Shown: positions 8,795 through 19,286, counted from the first letter of the stretch. The stretch: 64,000 bases of DNA from Photobacterium sanguinicancri (GCF_024346675.1 NZ_AP024850.1:3348001-3412000); one strand, 5' to 3'. Notes: a model not told the origin generated them from the sequence alone. A program made the numbers and translations.

Positions 8795-10189
8795 TTAGTT
8801 CTGTTTCTCATCCGTTAGTTTTTGCGTTTTATCCAATATGCCTAACGCCCCAAAACCAGTGATCACATCTAAGTTCGTGGTTAGCTTGCCACCATTACCA
8901 CCACCAAAGTAGTTCTTAGGCATCTCAACTTGGTAGTTTTTCAAGTTATTGTATAACGCTGTAGAAACATCACGATTAAGCTCAGCTAAGTACACATCAC
9001 GGTTCGCACCATAGGCATCGTATTTCGCTTTTAATACCACAGCCTCAGCTCGGCCTTTTGCCAGAATCGCTTTCGCTTCATATTCTGCCGATAATGCATT
9101 GGCTTTTTGAATGGCTAAGTTCGCCTCAGCAATCGCCAACTCTTTCTCTTTATCGACTTCCGCTAAGCGTTTTTTCTTTTCAACTTCAACGATTTCACGT
9201 TCTGCAATTTGACGAGCAATTTCCACTTCTTTTTGCTGTGAGATTATCGCTAATTCTTTATTACGCTGAGCATCTTGTACTTCACGAGTACGCTGAATTT
9301 CTTTACGCAACTGCTCGGTTTCAGCTTGCGCTTTTGATGTTTCTTGTTCTTGGATAGCACGAATTCGATCAGCAACTAAACGCTTTTTATCCATCAACAA
9401 TTTGTTTAATTGCTCTTCTGGCGATGGATCGCCAATCGTCACCTGTGTCACCGCGATACCATACTGCTGTAGCGGGTTATCTTGACGTTTGAGGTTACCA
9501 TCGGCATCAAACACAGGAACTGTTTTCCATACTAACTGCTGTGTGCGTTGCAACTTATTGGAGTTAGACTGATTCACCCCTACAGGCGCAAGATCGATCT
9601 GCTCAACTTCAACTTGTTTACGCTCGGTCATATAAATACCGTCACGAAGTTGATCGCCCAACTGTGTTTTAAACTGATTTAATCCACCTTGGAAGAACTC
9701 TTCACCCGTGTACTGCGTGGCTGTAATAACCGTGACATTACGGGCATTCTTTACCAGTAATGCATCAATGAGGTTGCTGTTATTACGAAACTCACGGTGC
9801 ATCTTAATAACGGCTTCAGGGTTCAACGATAATTTGAATCGGAAGGTAACTGGGATATTTCCAATATAGGTATCAGCAAAACGCGCTTGTATCGCAGGTA
9901 GTCGTTGGTAGAAGTCTTCGCCTGTCGTATTACCGTAAGATACAGTGATCACTTGATCGTACTTGGTGATTTTCGACAAGAATGGCATACGAAAATGAAT
10001 ACCGGGCTCACTAAATACATCTAATTCGCCCGTCAGGTTATTCTGGTGCACATAGGTATACCCAGCATCCGTCATCAGCACCGAATTATTAAACAACCCG
10101 AAGATGGCAGCCGCTCCCAATACGCCAGCCACAACAGGAACTGACACTTTCTTTTTCAAATTACCTGCTAGCTGAGTTTTCATATCCAT
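8795..10189 (-). CDS. SPFH/Band 7 (prohibitin-like) membrane protein
   Basis: A 464-residue protein with one N-terminal transmembrane segment (about residues 18-34, VVAGVLGAAAIFGLF), an SPFH domain (about 40-270; EPGIHFRMPFLSKI is characteristic), a long charged coiled coil (about 270-400, many Glu/Lys/Ala heptads) and a Gly-rich C-terminal part. Such proteins form oligomeric membrane microdomain scaffolds; the exact role here is unknown. The start was moved to the ATG at 10189 because AAAGGA lies 7 nt upstream; the longer frame to 10243 lacks such a site. It stands alone between cheX and pgi and is distinct from hflK and hflC in this window. Confidence 0.85.
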   Translation of the reverse strand: MDMKTQLAGNLKKKVSVPVVAGVLGAAAIFGLFNNSVLMTDAGYTYVHQNNLTGELDVFSEPGIHFRMPFLSKITKYDQVITVSYGNTTGEDFYQRLPAIQARFADTYIGNIPVTFRFKLSLNPEAVIKMHREFRNNSNLIDALLVKNARNVTVITATQYTGEEFFQGGLNQFKTQLGDQLRDGIYMTERKQVEVEQIDLAPVGVNQSNSNKLQRTQQLVWKTVPVFDADGNLKRQDNPLQQYGIAVTQVTIGDPSPEEQLNKLLMDKKRLVADRIRAIQEQETSKAQAETEQLRKEIQRTREVQDAQRNKELAIISQQKEVEIARQIAEREIVEVEKKKRLAEVDKEKELAIAEANLAIQKANALSAEYEAKAILAKGRAEAVVLKAKYDAYGANRDVYLAELNRDVSTALYNNLKNYQVEMPKNYFGGGNGGKLTTNLDVITGFGALGILDKTQKLTDEKQN

Positions 10190-10494
10190 TGTATCGTCCT
10201 TTATTTCCATAATTACCCACTCGTTTATGATGCCACTTGTCACAGCCTTCCTTGATATAAAAGGCTGGAAACAGTTCTAAAAATCACTATTTACCAACGC
10301 GTTAGCACATGCATTATTTTCATTATCTTATCAACCCAGCATTGTAAGCATTTTAGAGCTTTTATGACACAAAAATAAAACGACGTACAATTGATGGGGT
10401 CCACAATAAATATATGGCGATATAAAATAGAGATATAAAAAAACGCGACCATTGGCCGCGTTCTAATTTTACAAATAATTTCTAATCGAAAGGC
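10190..10494. other. Intergenic region between pgi and the SPFH gene
   Basis: This 305-bp stretch holds the pgi terminator at its left side and, presumably, the promoter of the SPFH gene at its right. No ORF with a ribosome-binding site, RNA gene or repeat was seen. Confidence 0.6.
10437..10463 (-). terminator. Intrinsic terminator of pgi
   Basis: AACGCG and CGCGTT pair around a small stem-loop and are followed by seven T on the minus strand. Confidence 0.8.
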
Positions 10495-12147
10495 TTATTT
10501 AGCCCATGATTTAAATTGGTTGATCAGACCATTAGTTGAACTATCGTGGCTAACCACAGCTTCGCTATTGGTTAGTTCAGGCAGAATTTGATTTGCTAAT
10601 TGCTTACCTAACTCAACGCCCCACTGATCAAAGCTGAAGATGTTCCAGATAACACCCTGTGCAAAGATTTTGTGTTCATACATTGCAATCAAAGAACCCA
10701 ATACGCGAGGTGTCACTTGCTTAACAAGAATGGAGTTCGTTGGACGGTTACCTTCAAACACTTTAAATGACACTAAATCTTTCACGTCATCCAGTGATTT
10801 ACCAGCGGCTACAAATTCAGCTTCAACTTGTTCTTTGCTCTTACCAAACGCCAGTGCTTCAGTTTGGGCGAAGAAGTTTGCCATTAGTTTCGGATGGTGA
10901 TCGCTGATTGGATTGTGGCTCACTGCTGGCGCAATAAAATCACAAGGAATTAGCTTAGTACCTTGGTGGATTAGCTGGTAGAAAGCATGTTGGCCGTTAG
11001 TACCCGGCTCACCCCAAATGATAGGACCTGTTTGGTAATCAACTGGGTTGCCACCACGATCGACGCATTTACCGTTCGATTCCATGTTACCTTGCTGGAA
11101 GTATGCAGCAAAGCGGTGCATGTACTGATCGTAAGGCAGGATAGCTTCAGATTCAGCACCGTGGAAGTTGTTGTACCAAATACCGATTAACGCCAAGATA
11201 ACTGGGATATTTTGCTCTGCAGGTGTTTCTGCAAAGTGTTTATCCATTGCATGAGCACCTTCTAATAACTCAACAAAGTTATCAAAGCCAACCGCTAACG
11301 AAATAGATAAACCGATCGCTGAACATAGCGAGTAACGACCACCAACCCAATCCCAGAATTCGAACATGTTGTCGGTATCAATACCAAACTCAGCAACAGA
11401 AGTTGCATTAGTTGATAGAGCCGCAAAGTGCTTAGCTACATGTGCTGAATCTTGCGCTGTTGCTAGGAACCAATCACGAGCAGAGTGCGCATTGGTCATC
11501 GTTTCTTGCGTTGTAAATGTTTTCGACGCAATCAGGAATAGTGTTGTTTCAGGGTTTAAACCTTTTAATGTTTCCGCAATGTGCGTGCCATCAACGTTTG
11601 AGACAAAGTGCATGTTCAAGCGTGTTTTGTATGCCGCAAGCGCTTCAGCCACCATGTATGGGCCTAAGTCTGAACCACCGATACCAATGTTCACCACGTC
11701 GGTAATTTCTTTACCTGTGTAGCCTTTCCATTCACCATCAACGATACGTGCCGTGAAAGCTTTCATCTTATCCAGAACCGCATTAACACCTGGCATTACG
11801 TCTTGGCCATCAACCATGATCGGGGGATTGCTACGGTTGCGCAATGCCGCGTGTAGTACCGCACGATCTTCAGTTTGGTTGATTTTCTCACCGCTGAATA
11901 GTTCGGCAATCGCCGCTTTCAGCTCAGTTTGATCAGCAAGATCGAACAACTTCGCTAGCGTTTCTTCTGTGATTAAGTTCTTTGAGTAATCAAGCAGAAT
12001 ATCTGAACCGAACTCGGTAGAAAACTTAGTAAAACGTTCGCTATCGTTAGCAAACAACTCACTCAGTTGTAAATCTTGTGCTTGTTCAAAATGCGCAGTC
12101 AGTGCTTGCCACGCAGGCGTTTTTGTTGGATTGATGTTTTTCAACAT
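10495..12147 (-). CDS. pgi: Glucose-6-phosphate isomerase
   Basis: Interconverts glucose 6-phosphate and fructose 6-phosphate in glycolysis and gluconeogenesis. The 550-residue length matches bacterial Pgi. Both family signatures are visible: [17 protein letters not shown] near residue 155 and the sugar-phosphate region [15 protein letters not shown] near residue 267. The C-terminal signature around GVELGKQLA near residue 511 is also present, with the catalytic His/Glu/Lys regions intact. It is a single-gene unit with its own terminator. The ATG at 12147 begins a family-typical [13 protein letters not shown]. Confidence 0.97.
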   Translation of the reverse strand: MLKNINPTKTPAWQALTAHFEQAQDLQLSELFANDSERFTKFSTEFGSDILLDYSKNLITEETLAKLFDLADQTELKAAIAELFSGEKINQTEDRAVLHAALRNRSNPPIMVDGQDVMPGVNAVLDKMKAFTARIVDGEWKGYTGKEITDVVNIGIGGSDLGPYMVAEALAAYKTRLNMHFVSNVDGTHIAETLKGLNPETTLFLIASKTFTTQETMTNAHSARDWFLATAQDSAHVAKHFAALSTNATSVAEFGIDTDNMFEFWDWVGGRYSLCSAIGLSISLAVGFDNFVELLEGAHAMDKHFAETPAEQNIPVILALIGIWYNNFHGAESEAILPYDQYMHRFAAYFQQGNMESNGKCVDRGGNPVDYQTGPIIWGEPGTNGQHAFYQLIHQGTKLIPCDFIAPAVSHNPISDHHPKLMANFFAQTEALAFGKSKEQVEAEFVAAGKSLDDVKDLVSFKVFEGNRPTNSILVKQVTPRVLGSLIAMYEHKIFAQGVIWNIFSFDQWGVELGKQLANQILPELTNSEAVVSHDSSTNGLINQFKSWAK

Positions 12148-12423
12148 GGTGAAAATTCCTGATTTTTTTATGTTTAATCCATTAGCTATTCGGTGTGACT
12201 CACTAATGGACCCCCGATAAAGTAGAATGTTATAAATATGTAGTCTTGTTCATGACTATCTTTATGTAATATTACAACGTTTCGTCAATTATGACGCTAA
12301 GGTATAGCTATCTGCATTGCGTCAGGTCACGAAATTTAAGACTTATCATCATGACCAAATGAAACCAGTTGTCCATTAATCTACCGCTGATTGCACCAGA
12401 GCTTTACTACGAAGGCAAGTATT

Positions 12424-12843
12424 ATGTGGTTCCAAAAAATCATTCAACTTTCAGCCCAGTCACGAGGCTTTCATTTAGTGACAACTGAAATTGAGCAACA
12501 ACTTACAGAATTATCGTCTATTTCGATTGGCCTTGCGCACCTCTTCATTCAACATACATCCGCTAGCCTAACGATTAACGAAAATGCCGACCCGACAGTT
12601 CGTCACGATATGGAAGCCCACTTCAATCGCTTTGTCCCTGAGCGTGCGCCGTATTACCAACACACCTATGAAGGCGATGATGATATGCCTGCTCATATTA
12701 AAGCGTCTTTACTGGGCAATAGCATTACTCTGCCGATTAATCAGGGTCGTTTTACGCTCGGAACATGGCAAGGTATTTATTTAGGTGAGCACCGTGATCA
12801 TGGTGGGAAGCGCAGCGTTGTCGTCACAATTCAAGGGCAATAA
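12424..12843 (+). CDS. yjbQ: YjbQ/UPF0047 family protein
   Basis: A 139-residue protein nearly collinear with E. coli Yjb[23 protein letters not shown], DYEGADDMPxHIK-like [14 protein letters not shown], and [18 protein letters not shown]. The conserved His and acidic residues form a metal site; members have weak thiamine-phosphate-synthase activity in vitro, but the biological role is unsettled. I chose the ATG at 12424 ([18 protein letters not shown]) because GAAGG lies 8 nt upstream and the family starts here; an earlier in-frame codon at 12391 is not needed. It faces pgi divergently and converges on the barrel gene at 12890. Confidence 0.92.
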   Translation: MWFQKIIQLSAQSRGFHLVTTEIEQQLTELSSISIGLAHLFIQHTSASLTINENADPTVRHDMEAHFNRFVPERAPYYQHTYEGDDDMPAHIKASLLGNSITLPINQGRFTLGTWQGIYLGEHRDHGGKRSVVVTIQGQ

Positions 12844-12868
12844 AAAAGCGAGCACTTAGGCTCGCTTT
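12842..12868. terminator. Bidirectional terminator between yjbQ and the BamA-like gene
   Basis: AAAGCGAGC / GCTCGCTTT stem with a six-base loop, A-rich on the left and T-rich on the right, serving two convergent genes. Confidence 0.8.
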
Positions 12869-12889
12869 CACTTGATACTGTCTGTCAGA

Positions 12890-14140
12890 TTAAAATGGCT
12901 GGTTCACCATAACGCGGAACATGCTTTCTTCGCTGCCCCAAGCCATTTCCGTCCGAACCACAATACCTTCAACTTGGAAACGAACAGCGCCACCGGCACT
13001 CCATTTCATGTCTTTATGCAATTCCAACAAGTTGTACTCATCAGCAACACGTCCTACATCGGCAAAAGCAACCCACTGCCACCAAGGCACGTCATACCAA
13101 TTGAAAATTGGCCAATCGCCAAGCGGCTGCCAATCAGGTAAGACTCGGTATTCCATGCTGTAGCTCATGGCTGAGCGACCAACATAGCGGTTACTTTGGA
13201 AACTACGTAAACGGTATAAACCACCCAGGCTATTAGCCGCAAACTCAGGCGGGCGGTTATAAGTTTCTTGCCCATTAATGGTTTCGGTTTGATTCCATGT
13301 CGGGGTATCCGCCGTATAGACATTAAAAGCAAAGACCTGTTGGTCAAGCAATTCCCCCAAAGGGCCCATATCCCAGAACCAACTTTGGCTCGCTTCCCAC
13401 GTTACCCAGCTTGCGCGATCTGAGCTACCCGGATCGACCGTTAAGGTAAACTGGCTACGACTACCATCTGTTGGGTTACGGCTATTATTGCGGTTATCCC
13501 AATCAAGCCGCGTTTCTAAGCCATAGACATGATCGCTATTGTTGGCTTTCGGCTGTTCGGGAAAAAGTGAGCCGTTAGCAAATTGGCGACTTTTATAGAA
13601 AGGACGAAACTCAATTGAAGTCACCCCACTTTCCCAGGGCACGCTACCGGTTATTTCGCGGTTCGGACGTAATGCGGCCATTAACCCTTGGGATTTAGCT
13701 GCGCCAAACGGCAAGATGTAACGTGCGGTTATGCGGTAATCATCTTCACGGGCATCAGCAATAATGACATCTTCAATCGAGGAATCATTAGAGGTTCCTT
13801 CCCCGACAAAGTATTCAAACTTTTTATACGATGCGGAGTACAGCTCAAGACCAAACAACCATCGGCTATCCATTGAAAATGCATAGTTATAGGCACCAAA
13901 ATATGAAATCCAAGTGCCTTTATCACTCATCAAGCCTGCACCGATCACTGACGCCTGAGGTTGACCTGCACCTTTGATCAGCCCTGCCACACCTACCGAT
14001 AAGCCCATGGAATCCGTCGAAAAAGCAAAAGGGACAACATTAATATCAGGTTCGTATTCAGGCCATGCTTGCTCGGTTGCTAGAGCCGAGTTCACACTTG
14101 CAGCGAACAAAAGACTAAAAGGGATAGCTAACTTTTTCAA
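12890..14140 (-). CDS. BamA/TamA-like outer-membrane barrel protein without POTRA domains
   Basis: A 416-residue protein with a signal peptide (cleavage near SALA-T, residue 22), then a predicted beta-barrel across its whole length. It resembles the C-terminal Omp85 ('surface antigen', bacterial) barrel: SLGGLYRLRSFQSNRYVGR matches the conserved barrel motif before the RxE-containing strand SMEYR, and the protein ends in phenylalanine as BAM substrates do. No POTRA repeats fit between the signal and the barrel, so it is not BamA itself. Its function is unknown; it may be an exporter or a lipase-like patatin-barrel relative that lost its passenger. Confidence 0.78.
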   Translation of the reverse strand: MKKLAIPFSLLFAASVNSALATEQAWPEYEPDINVVPFAFSTDSMGLSVGVAGLIKGAGQPQASVIGAGLMSDKGTWISYFGAYNYAFSMDSRWLFGLELYSASYKKFEYFVGEGTSNDSSIEDVIIADAREDDYRITARYILPFGAAKSQGLMAALRPNREITGSVPWESGVTSIEFRPFYKSRQFANGSLFPEQPKANNSDHVYGLETRLDWDNRNNSRNPTDGSRSQFTLTVDPGSSDRASWVTWEASQSWFWDMGPLGELLDQQVFAFNVYTADTPTWNQTETINGQETYNRPPEFAANSLGGLYRLRSFQSNRYVGRSAMSYSMEYRVLPDWQPLGDWPIFNWYDVPWWQWVAFADVGRVADEYNLLELHKDMKWSAGGAVRFQVEGIVVRTEMAWGSEESMFRVMVNQPF

Positions 14141-14170
14141 AAAAAATCCATTCGATTACTGTGCGCTCGC

Positions 14171-15250
14171 CTAGATATAGGCCATAGCAACACGCGGTGT
14201 TAATTTGGTAACGAGTTCGTAAGCAATAGTACCCACATACTCCGCAACGATTTCAGCAGGTAATCCTTGCCCCCACAAAATCGCTTCATCACCGACTTTA
14301 TCATTGCATTCAGGCCCAAGATCAACCGTTAGCATGTCCATAGAAACACGCCCAGCCATTGGCACAATACGACCGTTCACTAAAACAGGTGTGCCATTTG
14401 GTGCCGAACGTGGATAACCATCACCATAACCAATCGCAATAACACCCACTTTCGTATCTCGTGCGCTTACCCACGTACCGCCATAGCCAACAGCTTCGCC
14501 TTTCTTCACATCACGTACTGCAATCAGCGAAGAAGTAAGCGTCATCACGGGCTTCATTGAAAAGGCATCGGCATTACGCTCAGGCTCAACAAACGGTGAC
14601 ACACCGTACATGATAATCCCTGGACGAATCCACTCGAGTTGGCTATCTGGCCACGCTAATGTCCCTGCAGAGGCTGCCAGCGAACGTTCACCCGCACAGC
14701 CAGCGGTTAGACTCAAGAAGGTATCCAACTGCTCTGCAGTAACTGAGCTAGCTGAATCATCGGCACAACCAAAGTGACTCATGTAGCGCAGCGGTTTGGC
14801 GACATTTTCGCACGCATGCAAGCGAGTCACAAAATCATCAAACTGCTCAGGCCTAACACCTAAGCGGTGCATGCCACTGTCGATTTTAAGCCATACCACA
14901 ACGGGCATTTCAAGCTCAGCATCTTCAAGCGCAGCCAGTTGTTCAACGCTGTGCACAACGGTATGAATATTATTGGTCACTAAAACAGGCAGATCGGATG
15001 CGCTGTAAAAACCTTCCAATAATAAAATAGGCTTAACGACCCCACCCGCTCGCAACGTTAGCGCTTCTTCAATACGCGCAACGCCAAAACCATCAACATC
15101 CGCCAAATGTTGTGCGACAGGCAACAGGCCATGACCGTAAGCATTCGCTTTAACCACCGCTAACATTTTACTGTTCGGGGCTTTCTGGCGCAGTTGAGCA
15201 ATATTATGCTGCAGTGCATCTGTACTGATATAGGCGGTAGCCGCTTTCAT
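14171..15250 (-). CDS. alr: Alanine racemase, cytoplasmic
   Basis: PLP enzyme that makes D-alanine for peptidoglycan. The 359-residue protein has the PLP lysine at K34 ([11 protein letters not shown]), the second catalytic tyrosine region (VGYGGTW near residue 255) and the family's [12 protein letters not shown]. It follows dnaB by 24 bp on the same strand, the standard dnaB-alr arrangement, and lacks a signal peptide. A second, exported member of the same fold is encoded at 61813, so the two enzymes divide cytoplasmic and periplasmic work. Confidence 0.96.
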   Translation of the reverse strand: MKAATAYISTDALQHNIAQLRQKAPNSKMLAVVKANAYGHGLLPVAQHLADVDGFGVARIEEALTLRAGGVVKPILLLEGFYSASDLPVLVTNNIHTVVHSVEQLAALEDAELEMPVVVWLKIDSGMHRLGVRPEQFDDFVTRLHACENVAKPLRYMSHFGCADDSASSVTAEQLDTFLSLTAGCAGERSLAASAGTLAWPDSQLEWIRPGIIMYGVSPFVEPERNADAFSMKPVMTLTSSLIAVRDVKKGEAVGYGGTWVSARDTKVGVIAIGYGDGYPRSAPNGTPVLVNGRIVPMAGRVSMDMLTVDLGPECNDKVGDEAILWGQGLPAEIVAEYVGTIAYELVTKLTPRVAMAYI

Positions 15251-15274
15251 CGCGAGTTCCTAGTGATGTGGTTA

Positions 15275-16672
15275 TTATTCTTCGTCAAACGCAGGGCCTG
15301 CGTAATTATCAAAACGTGAAAACTGCCCTTGGAAAGTGAGTCGCACAGAACCGATAGGGCCGTTACGCTGCTTACCAATAATAATTTCGGCAATACCTTT
15401 AAGCGCACTCTCTTCGTGATAAACCTCATCACGGTAGATGAACATGATTAAATCGGCATCCTGCTCGATAGCACCTGATTCACGCAAGTCTGAGTTAATC
15501 GGGCGTTTATCGGCACGTTGCTCCAAGGAACGGTTAAGCTGAGACAATGCAACAACAGGCACATTAAGCTCTTTTGCCAACGCTTTCAACGAGCGTGAAA
15601 TCTCTGAGATCTCTAACGTACGGTTATCTTGCATGCCAGGGACGCGCATTAATTGCAGGTAATCGACCATGATCATGCTTAAACCGCCGTGATCACGGGC
15701 AATACGACGAGCGCGAGAACGTACATCAGTCGGGGTTAGACCCGAGCTGTCATCGATGTACATATTCTTCTTCTCCATGAGGATTCCCATGGTTGAAGAA
15801 ATACGCGCCCAATCTTCATCATCGAGTTGACCAGTACGGATCTTAGTTTGGTCTACACGTGATAACGATGCCAACATACGCATCATGATTTGTTCCGCGG
15901 GCATCTCTAGCGAGAAAATCAGCACCGGTTTATCTTGATCCATGGCGGCGTTTTCGCACAAGTTCATCGCAAACGTGGTTTTACCCATAGATGGACGTGC
16001 TGCAACAATGATCAAATCCGAACCCTGTAAGCCCGCGGTTTTCTTATTCAGATCGGTAAATCCCGTCGTTACACCCGTTACACCATCTTGTGGTGATTGG
16101 TATAACAACTCAATACGTTCTAGGGTTTTCTCTAGAATCGTATCTACATTCTGAGGACCTTCATTTTCCGAGGTACGTTGCTCGGCAATAGCGAAAACTT
16201 TACTTTCAGCCATATCCAGCAAATCTTCACTGGTACGGCCTTGGGGATCGTAACCTGCGTCAGCGATTTCATTCGCAACGCCAATCATGCCTCTGATCAT
16301 TGCACGCTCACGAACAATGTCGGTATAAGCGGCAATATTGGCGGCTGATGGCGTATTTTTTGCGAGCTCGGCTAAGTACGCAAATCCACCCACATCTTCG
16401 AGTTTATCCGCTTGCTCAAGCTGCTCAGAAAGCGTGATCAAATCGAGCGGCTTACCGCCTTCTAGCAAAGCCGAGACCGACTCGAAAATAATACGGTGAG
16501 GGCGACTGTAAAAGTCACTCGCCAAGATTTTTTCGGCAACAGAGTCCCATTTTTCATTATCCAGCAACAAGCCACCTAAAACAGATTGCTCGGCCTCCAA
16601 TGAGTGTGGTGGCATTTTAATGGCATCCACTTGGGTATCTCGTTGATTATTCGGTTTACTTTTCTCTGCCAT
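15275..16672 (-). CDS. dnaB: Replicative DNA helicase
   Basis: DnaB unwinds DNA at the replication fork as a hexameric ring loaded by DnaC/DciA-type loaders. The 465-residue protein has the N-terminal domain (PPHSLEAEQSVLGGLLLDN near residue 21), a linker helix, and the RecA-like C-terminal domain with Walker A ARPSMGKTTFAMNL near residue 230 and Walker B MIMVDYLQLM. No intein or inserted segment is present. It is the first gene of the dnaB-alr pair. Confidence 0.97.
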   Translation of the reverse strand: MAEKSKPNNQRDTQVDAIKMPPHSLEAEQSVLGGLLLDNEKWDSVAEKILASDFYSRPHRIIFESVSALLEGGKPLDLITLSEQLEQADKLEDVGGFAYLAELAKNTPSAANIAAYTDIVRERAMIRGMIGVANEIADAGYDPQGRTSEDLLDMAESKVFAIAEQRTSENEGPQNVDTILEKTLERIELLYQSPQDGVTGVTTGFTDLNKKTAGLQGSDLIIVAARPSMGKTTFAMNLCENAAMDQDKPVLIFSLEMPAEQIMMRMLASLSRVDQTKIRTGQLDDEDWARISSTMGILMEKKNMYIDDSSGLTPTDVRSRARRIARDHGGLSMIMVDYLQLMRVPGMQDNRTLEISEISRSLKALAKELNVPVVALSQLNRSLEQRADKRPINSDLRESGAIEQDADLIMFIYRDEVYHEESALKGIAEIIIGKQRNGPIGSVRLTFQGQFSRFDNYAGPAFDEE

Positions 16673-16881
16673 AGGGATCGCGTACTTACTAAAAACGTAG
16701 CCTGATAGTATACCTCATTCACGGTTTAGTAGTGAAAAACTCATTAATGCTCAGCGGTTGGTGCCTATTATGCGCTTTTTAATTCTAATCGATATTCACC
16801 ACAGAATTCTTGACCAAAAGTTGACATTATTGCGGTACACTGACCGCTTTCTTTCCATTTATACACCTCATAGGAGGATGC

Positions 16882-17631
16882 TTGGCTAAATACCTTATCG
16901 CTGCACTGCTGCTTGCCACTAGCACTGCCTATGCTGAGGAAGAAGACGCACAAGTACCACCCTCTCCATTAAAAACAGAGATTGAATTGGGTTACCAATC
17001 ACTTTCTGGCAACTCTGATTCTCAATCATTGAACAGCCGACTGGGTCTGACTTACGTTAAAAATCAATTTCGTAATACCGCCGAAGCTAAATATTTATTG
17101 GCAACCAAAAACGAAAAAGAAGATAAACGTAAAGGCCAACTAGAACTGCAAAGCGATATGAAAATTAATGAGCGTACCTATGTGTTAGGTAATGCCAGCT
17201 ACACCAATGATCGCTATGGGCCTTACTTCAATGATTTCACCCTCGCAACAGGTTTGGGTTATCAGTTGATCCGTCGAGAGACGTTTCAGATGGAAGTAGA
17301 AGCGGGGCCGGGTTATCGCTTTCAAGATCCCAACTTTGACGAGATTGATGACGATGACATTGTGGTACCAGAAACGGTACAAGAAATTATTTTGCGTGGT
17401 AGTACTAAATTTACTTGGAAGCCAACCAAAACCGTTGAGATCAATACGCGAATTACGGGTATCGGTGGTAACAGTAACAGCACCTTAGAAGGTGAAGTTA
17501 ATCTAACCAGTTCGATCACCGAGCACATCGCGATTAAGATCAGTAATACTCAGAAGTACAATACTTGGGTACCTGACGGCTTAAAGAAACGCGATTCGAC
17601 CCTTACCATGACACTGCTGTTCAAAATTTAG
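16882..17631 (+). CDS. DUF481 outer-membrane beta-barrel protein
   Basis: A 249-residue protein with an N-terminal signal peptide (KYLIAALLLATSTAYA, cleavage before EEED) and a DUF481 barrel: ELGYQSLSGNSDSQSLNSRLGL near residue 35 and alternating strands to the end (TLTMTLLFKI). The role of the family (including YdiY of E. coli) is not established. The frame has no ATG; the best start is the TTG at 16882, only 4 nt after a strong AGGAGG (16872-16877). An ATG at 16878 in another frame codes only MLG before a stop that overlaps the start of the gene. Confidence 0.85.
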   Translation: MAKYLIAALLLATSTAYAEEEDAQVPPSPLKTEIELGYQSLSGNSDSQSLNSRLGLTYVKNQFRNTAEAKYLLATKNEKEDKRKGQLELQSDMKINERTYVLGNASYTNDRYGPYFNDFTLATGLGYQLIRRETFQMEVEAGPGYRFQDPNFDEIDDDDIVVPETVQEIILRGSTKFTWKPTKTVEINTRITGIGGNSNSTLEGEVNLTSSITEHIAIKISNTQKYNTWVPDGLKKRDSTLTMTLLFKI

Positions 17632-17782
17632 ATCTCACCGCACCACCAACAGACATGATGTAAATACCCGCCTGTCGTTCGACTAGACTCAATACCACCA
17701 TGTTGACATGGTAAACATACATATCTTGGCGTTACACCTATTTAGTTCGATGCGAGAGCTCGTCACTCAAATAACAGGCATA

Positions 17783-17810
17783 AAAAAACCAGCCCTAAGG
17801 CTGGTTTTTT
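17783..17810. terminator. Bidirectional terminator between the DUF481 gene and rplI
   Basis: Perfect 12-bp stem AAAAAACCAGCC / GGCTGGTTTTTT with a CTAA loop. Confidence 0.9.
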
Positions 17811-17828
17811 AATTAACACAAAACGTTA

Positions 17829-18281
17829 TTAAGCTTCAGCTACAACGTTTAGGTTAACTGTAGCGAATACTTCAGAGTGTAGCTGAATGCTAACTGCGAA
17901 TTCGCCAGTGTTACGTAGTGCGCCTTCAGGTAGACGAACTTCGCTCTTCACTACTGTAACGCCTGCCGCTGTAATAGCGTCAGCGATGTCACGAGTACCG
18001 ATAGAGCCGAATAGTTTACCTTCGTCACCAGCTTTAGAAGCAATAACAACTGCTTCTAGAGCGCTTAGTTTGTCTGCACGAGCTTGACAAGCAGCTAGTT
18101 GCTCAGCAACTTTAGCTTCTAGTTCAGCACGACGAGTTTCAAACATTTCTACGTTAGCTTTAGTAGCCATAACAACTTTACCCTGTGGGATAAGGAAGTT
18201 ACGAGCGTAGCCAGCTTTAACGTTAACTTGGTCGCCAAGGCCACCTAGGTTACCGATTTTATCAAGTAGAATAACTTGCAT
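17829..18281 (-). CDS. rplI: 50S ribosomal protein L9
   Basis: The 150-residue L9 binds 23S rRNA with its N-terminal domain ([30 protein letters not shown] is the family signature; residues 1-30) and reaches out through a long helix to a C-terminal domain that limits frame slipping. It is the last gene of rpsF-priB-rpsR-rplI and is followed by a strong terminator. Confidence 0.98.
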   Translation of the reverse strand: MQVILLDKIGNLGGLGDQVNVKAGYARNFLIPQGKVVMATKANVEMFETRRAELEAKVAEQLAACQARADKLSALEAVVIASKAGDEGKLFGSIGTRDIADAITAAGVTVVKSEVRLPEGALRNTGEFAVSIQLHSEVFATVNLNVVAEA

Positions 18282-18319
18282 TATCTATGTCCTCTTAAAC
18301 TTAATTTAACCGCTACCTA

Positions 18320-18547
18320 TTACAGATGCTTATCTGTGTATGGTAGAAGTGCTAGGTAACGAGAACGCTTGATAGCGCGAGCTAGCTGACGTTGGTATTT
18401 TGCGCGAGTACCAGTGATACGGCTCGGTACAATTTTACCAGCTTCAGTAATGTAGTTTTTTAGAGTAACTACGTCTTTGTAGTCGATCTCTTGTACGTCT
18501 TCTGCAGTGAAACGGCAGAATTTACGACGACGGAAGAAACGTGCCAT
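18320..18547 (-). CDS. rpsR: 30S ribosomal protein S18
   Basis: A 75-residue protein matching S18 end to end: [16 protein letters not shown] at the N-terminus and [18 protein letters not shown]18 sits beside S6 on the 30S platform; the S6:S18 pair is thought to bind the leader of this operon. It starts 3 bp after priB ends. Confidence 0.98.
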   Translation of the reverse strand: MARFFRRRKFCRFTAEDVQEIDYKDVVTLKNYITEAGKIVPSRITGTRAKYQRQLARAIKRSRYLALLPYTDKHL

Positions 18548-18550
18548 GGG

Positions 18551-18865
18551 CTAATCTCCTGAACAATTTATTTCAATGTGGTCGGCATGTAACACTAATT
18601 TACCTATGCCATTACGGCCGGTTTGGTACGAGATAAATCCCGAAGCCTTAATGTGACTGCCAACGGCTAAATCTTGAGTAACTGCTTGTTGACCTTTACC
18701 GCTAACAACAACGTTAATGTAGCAATACACTTGACGAGGTAAGTCAGCTTCCCGTTGGTAAGAACGATGCTCAAGCACAAAGTGACAATGAGGAACGCCT
18801 GCCGGGGATTGGCTTCGTTTGGGCTCTTTGGCTATAACACCAGATAACGCCAGACGATTGGTCAC
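18551..18865 (-). CDS. priB: Primosomal replication protein N
   Basis: The 104-residue PriB is a single OB-fold, SSB-like protein that helps PriA restart stalled forks. NRLALSGVIAKEPKRSQSPAGVPHCHF and the C-terminal LVLHADHIEIN match the family. It sits between rpsF and rpsR as in other gammaproteobacteria, separated by 7 and 3 bp, which supports the name strongly. Confidence 0.95.
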   Translation of the reverse strand: MTNRLALSGVIAKEPKRSQSPAGVPHCHFVLEHRSYQREADLPRQVYCYINVVVSGKGQQAVTQDLAVGSHIKASGFISYQTGRNGIGKLVLHADHIEINCSGD

Positions 18866-18872
18866 TTACAAA

Positions 18873-19286
18873 TTACTCAGCTTCTGCTTCACCTTCAGCT
18901 TTCGCTGGAGCTTCTGCTGGAGCTTCTGAACGCTCATCACGCTTAGAGAAACGCTCTGTACGCTCTTCTTTAGCCTTCATCATTGGAGATGGCTCAGTAA
19001 CAGCGTTTTTCGCACGCATGATCATGTTACGGATCACTGCATCGTTGAAACGGAAGCTAGACTCAAGCTCGTCAATTACAGACTGCTCAGCTTCAACGTT
19101 CATAAGAACGTAGTGTGCTTTGTGCAGTTTGTTGATTGGGTAAGCCATTTGACGGCGGCCCCAATCTTCTAGACGGTGAATTTCACCACCAGCATCTTTG
19201 ATTGAACCAGTGTAACGTTCGATCATGCCTGCAACCTGTTCGCTTTGATCAGGGTGCACCATGAATACGATTTCGTAATGACGCAT
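18873..19286 (-). CDS. rpsF: 30S ribosomal protein S6
   Basis: S6 binds S18 on the small-subunit platform. The first about 100 residues match the family ([40 protein letters not shown]). The 137-residue protein has a long acidic, Ala/Glu/Pro-rich tail (about residues 117-137) ending EAEAE. In E. coli RimK adds glutamates to the S6 C-terminus; a rimK gene lies at 63248. This is the first gene of the operon, with AAGGAG 6 nt before its ATG. Confidence 0.98.
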   Translation of the reverse strand: MRHYEIVFMVHPDQSEQVAGMIERYTGSIKDAGGEIHRLEDWGRRQMAYPINKLHKAHYVLMNVEAEQSVIDELESSFRFNDAVIRNMIMRAKNAVTEPSPMMKAKEERTERFSKRDERSEAPAEAPAKAEGEAEAE

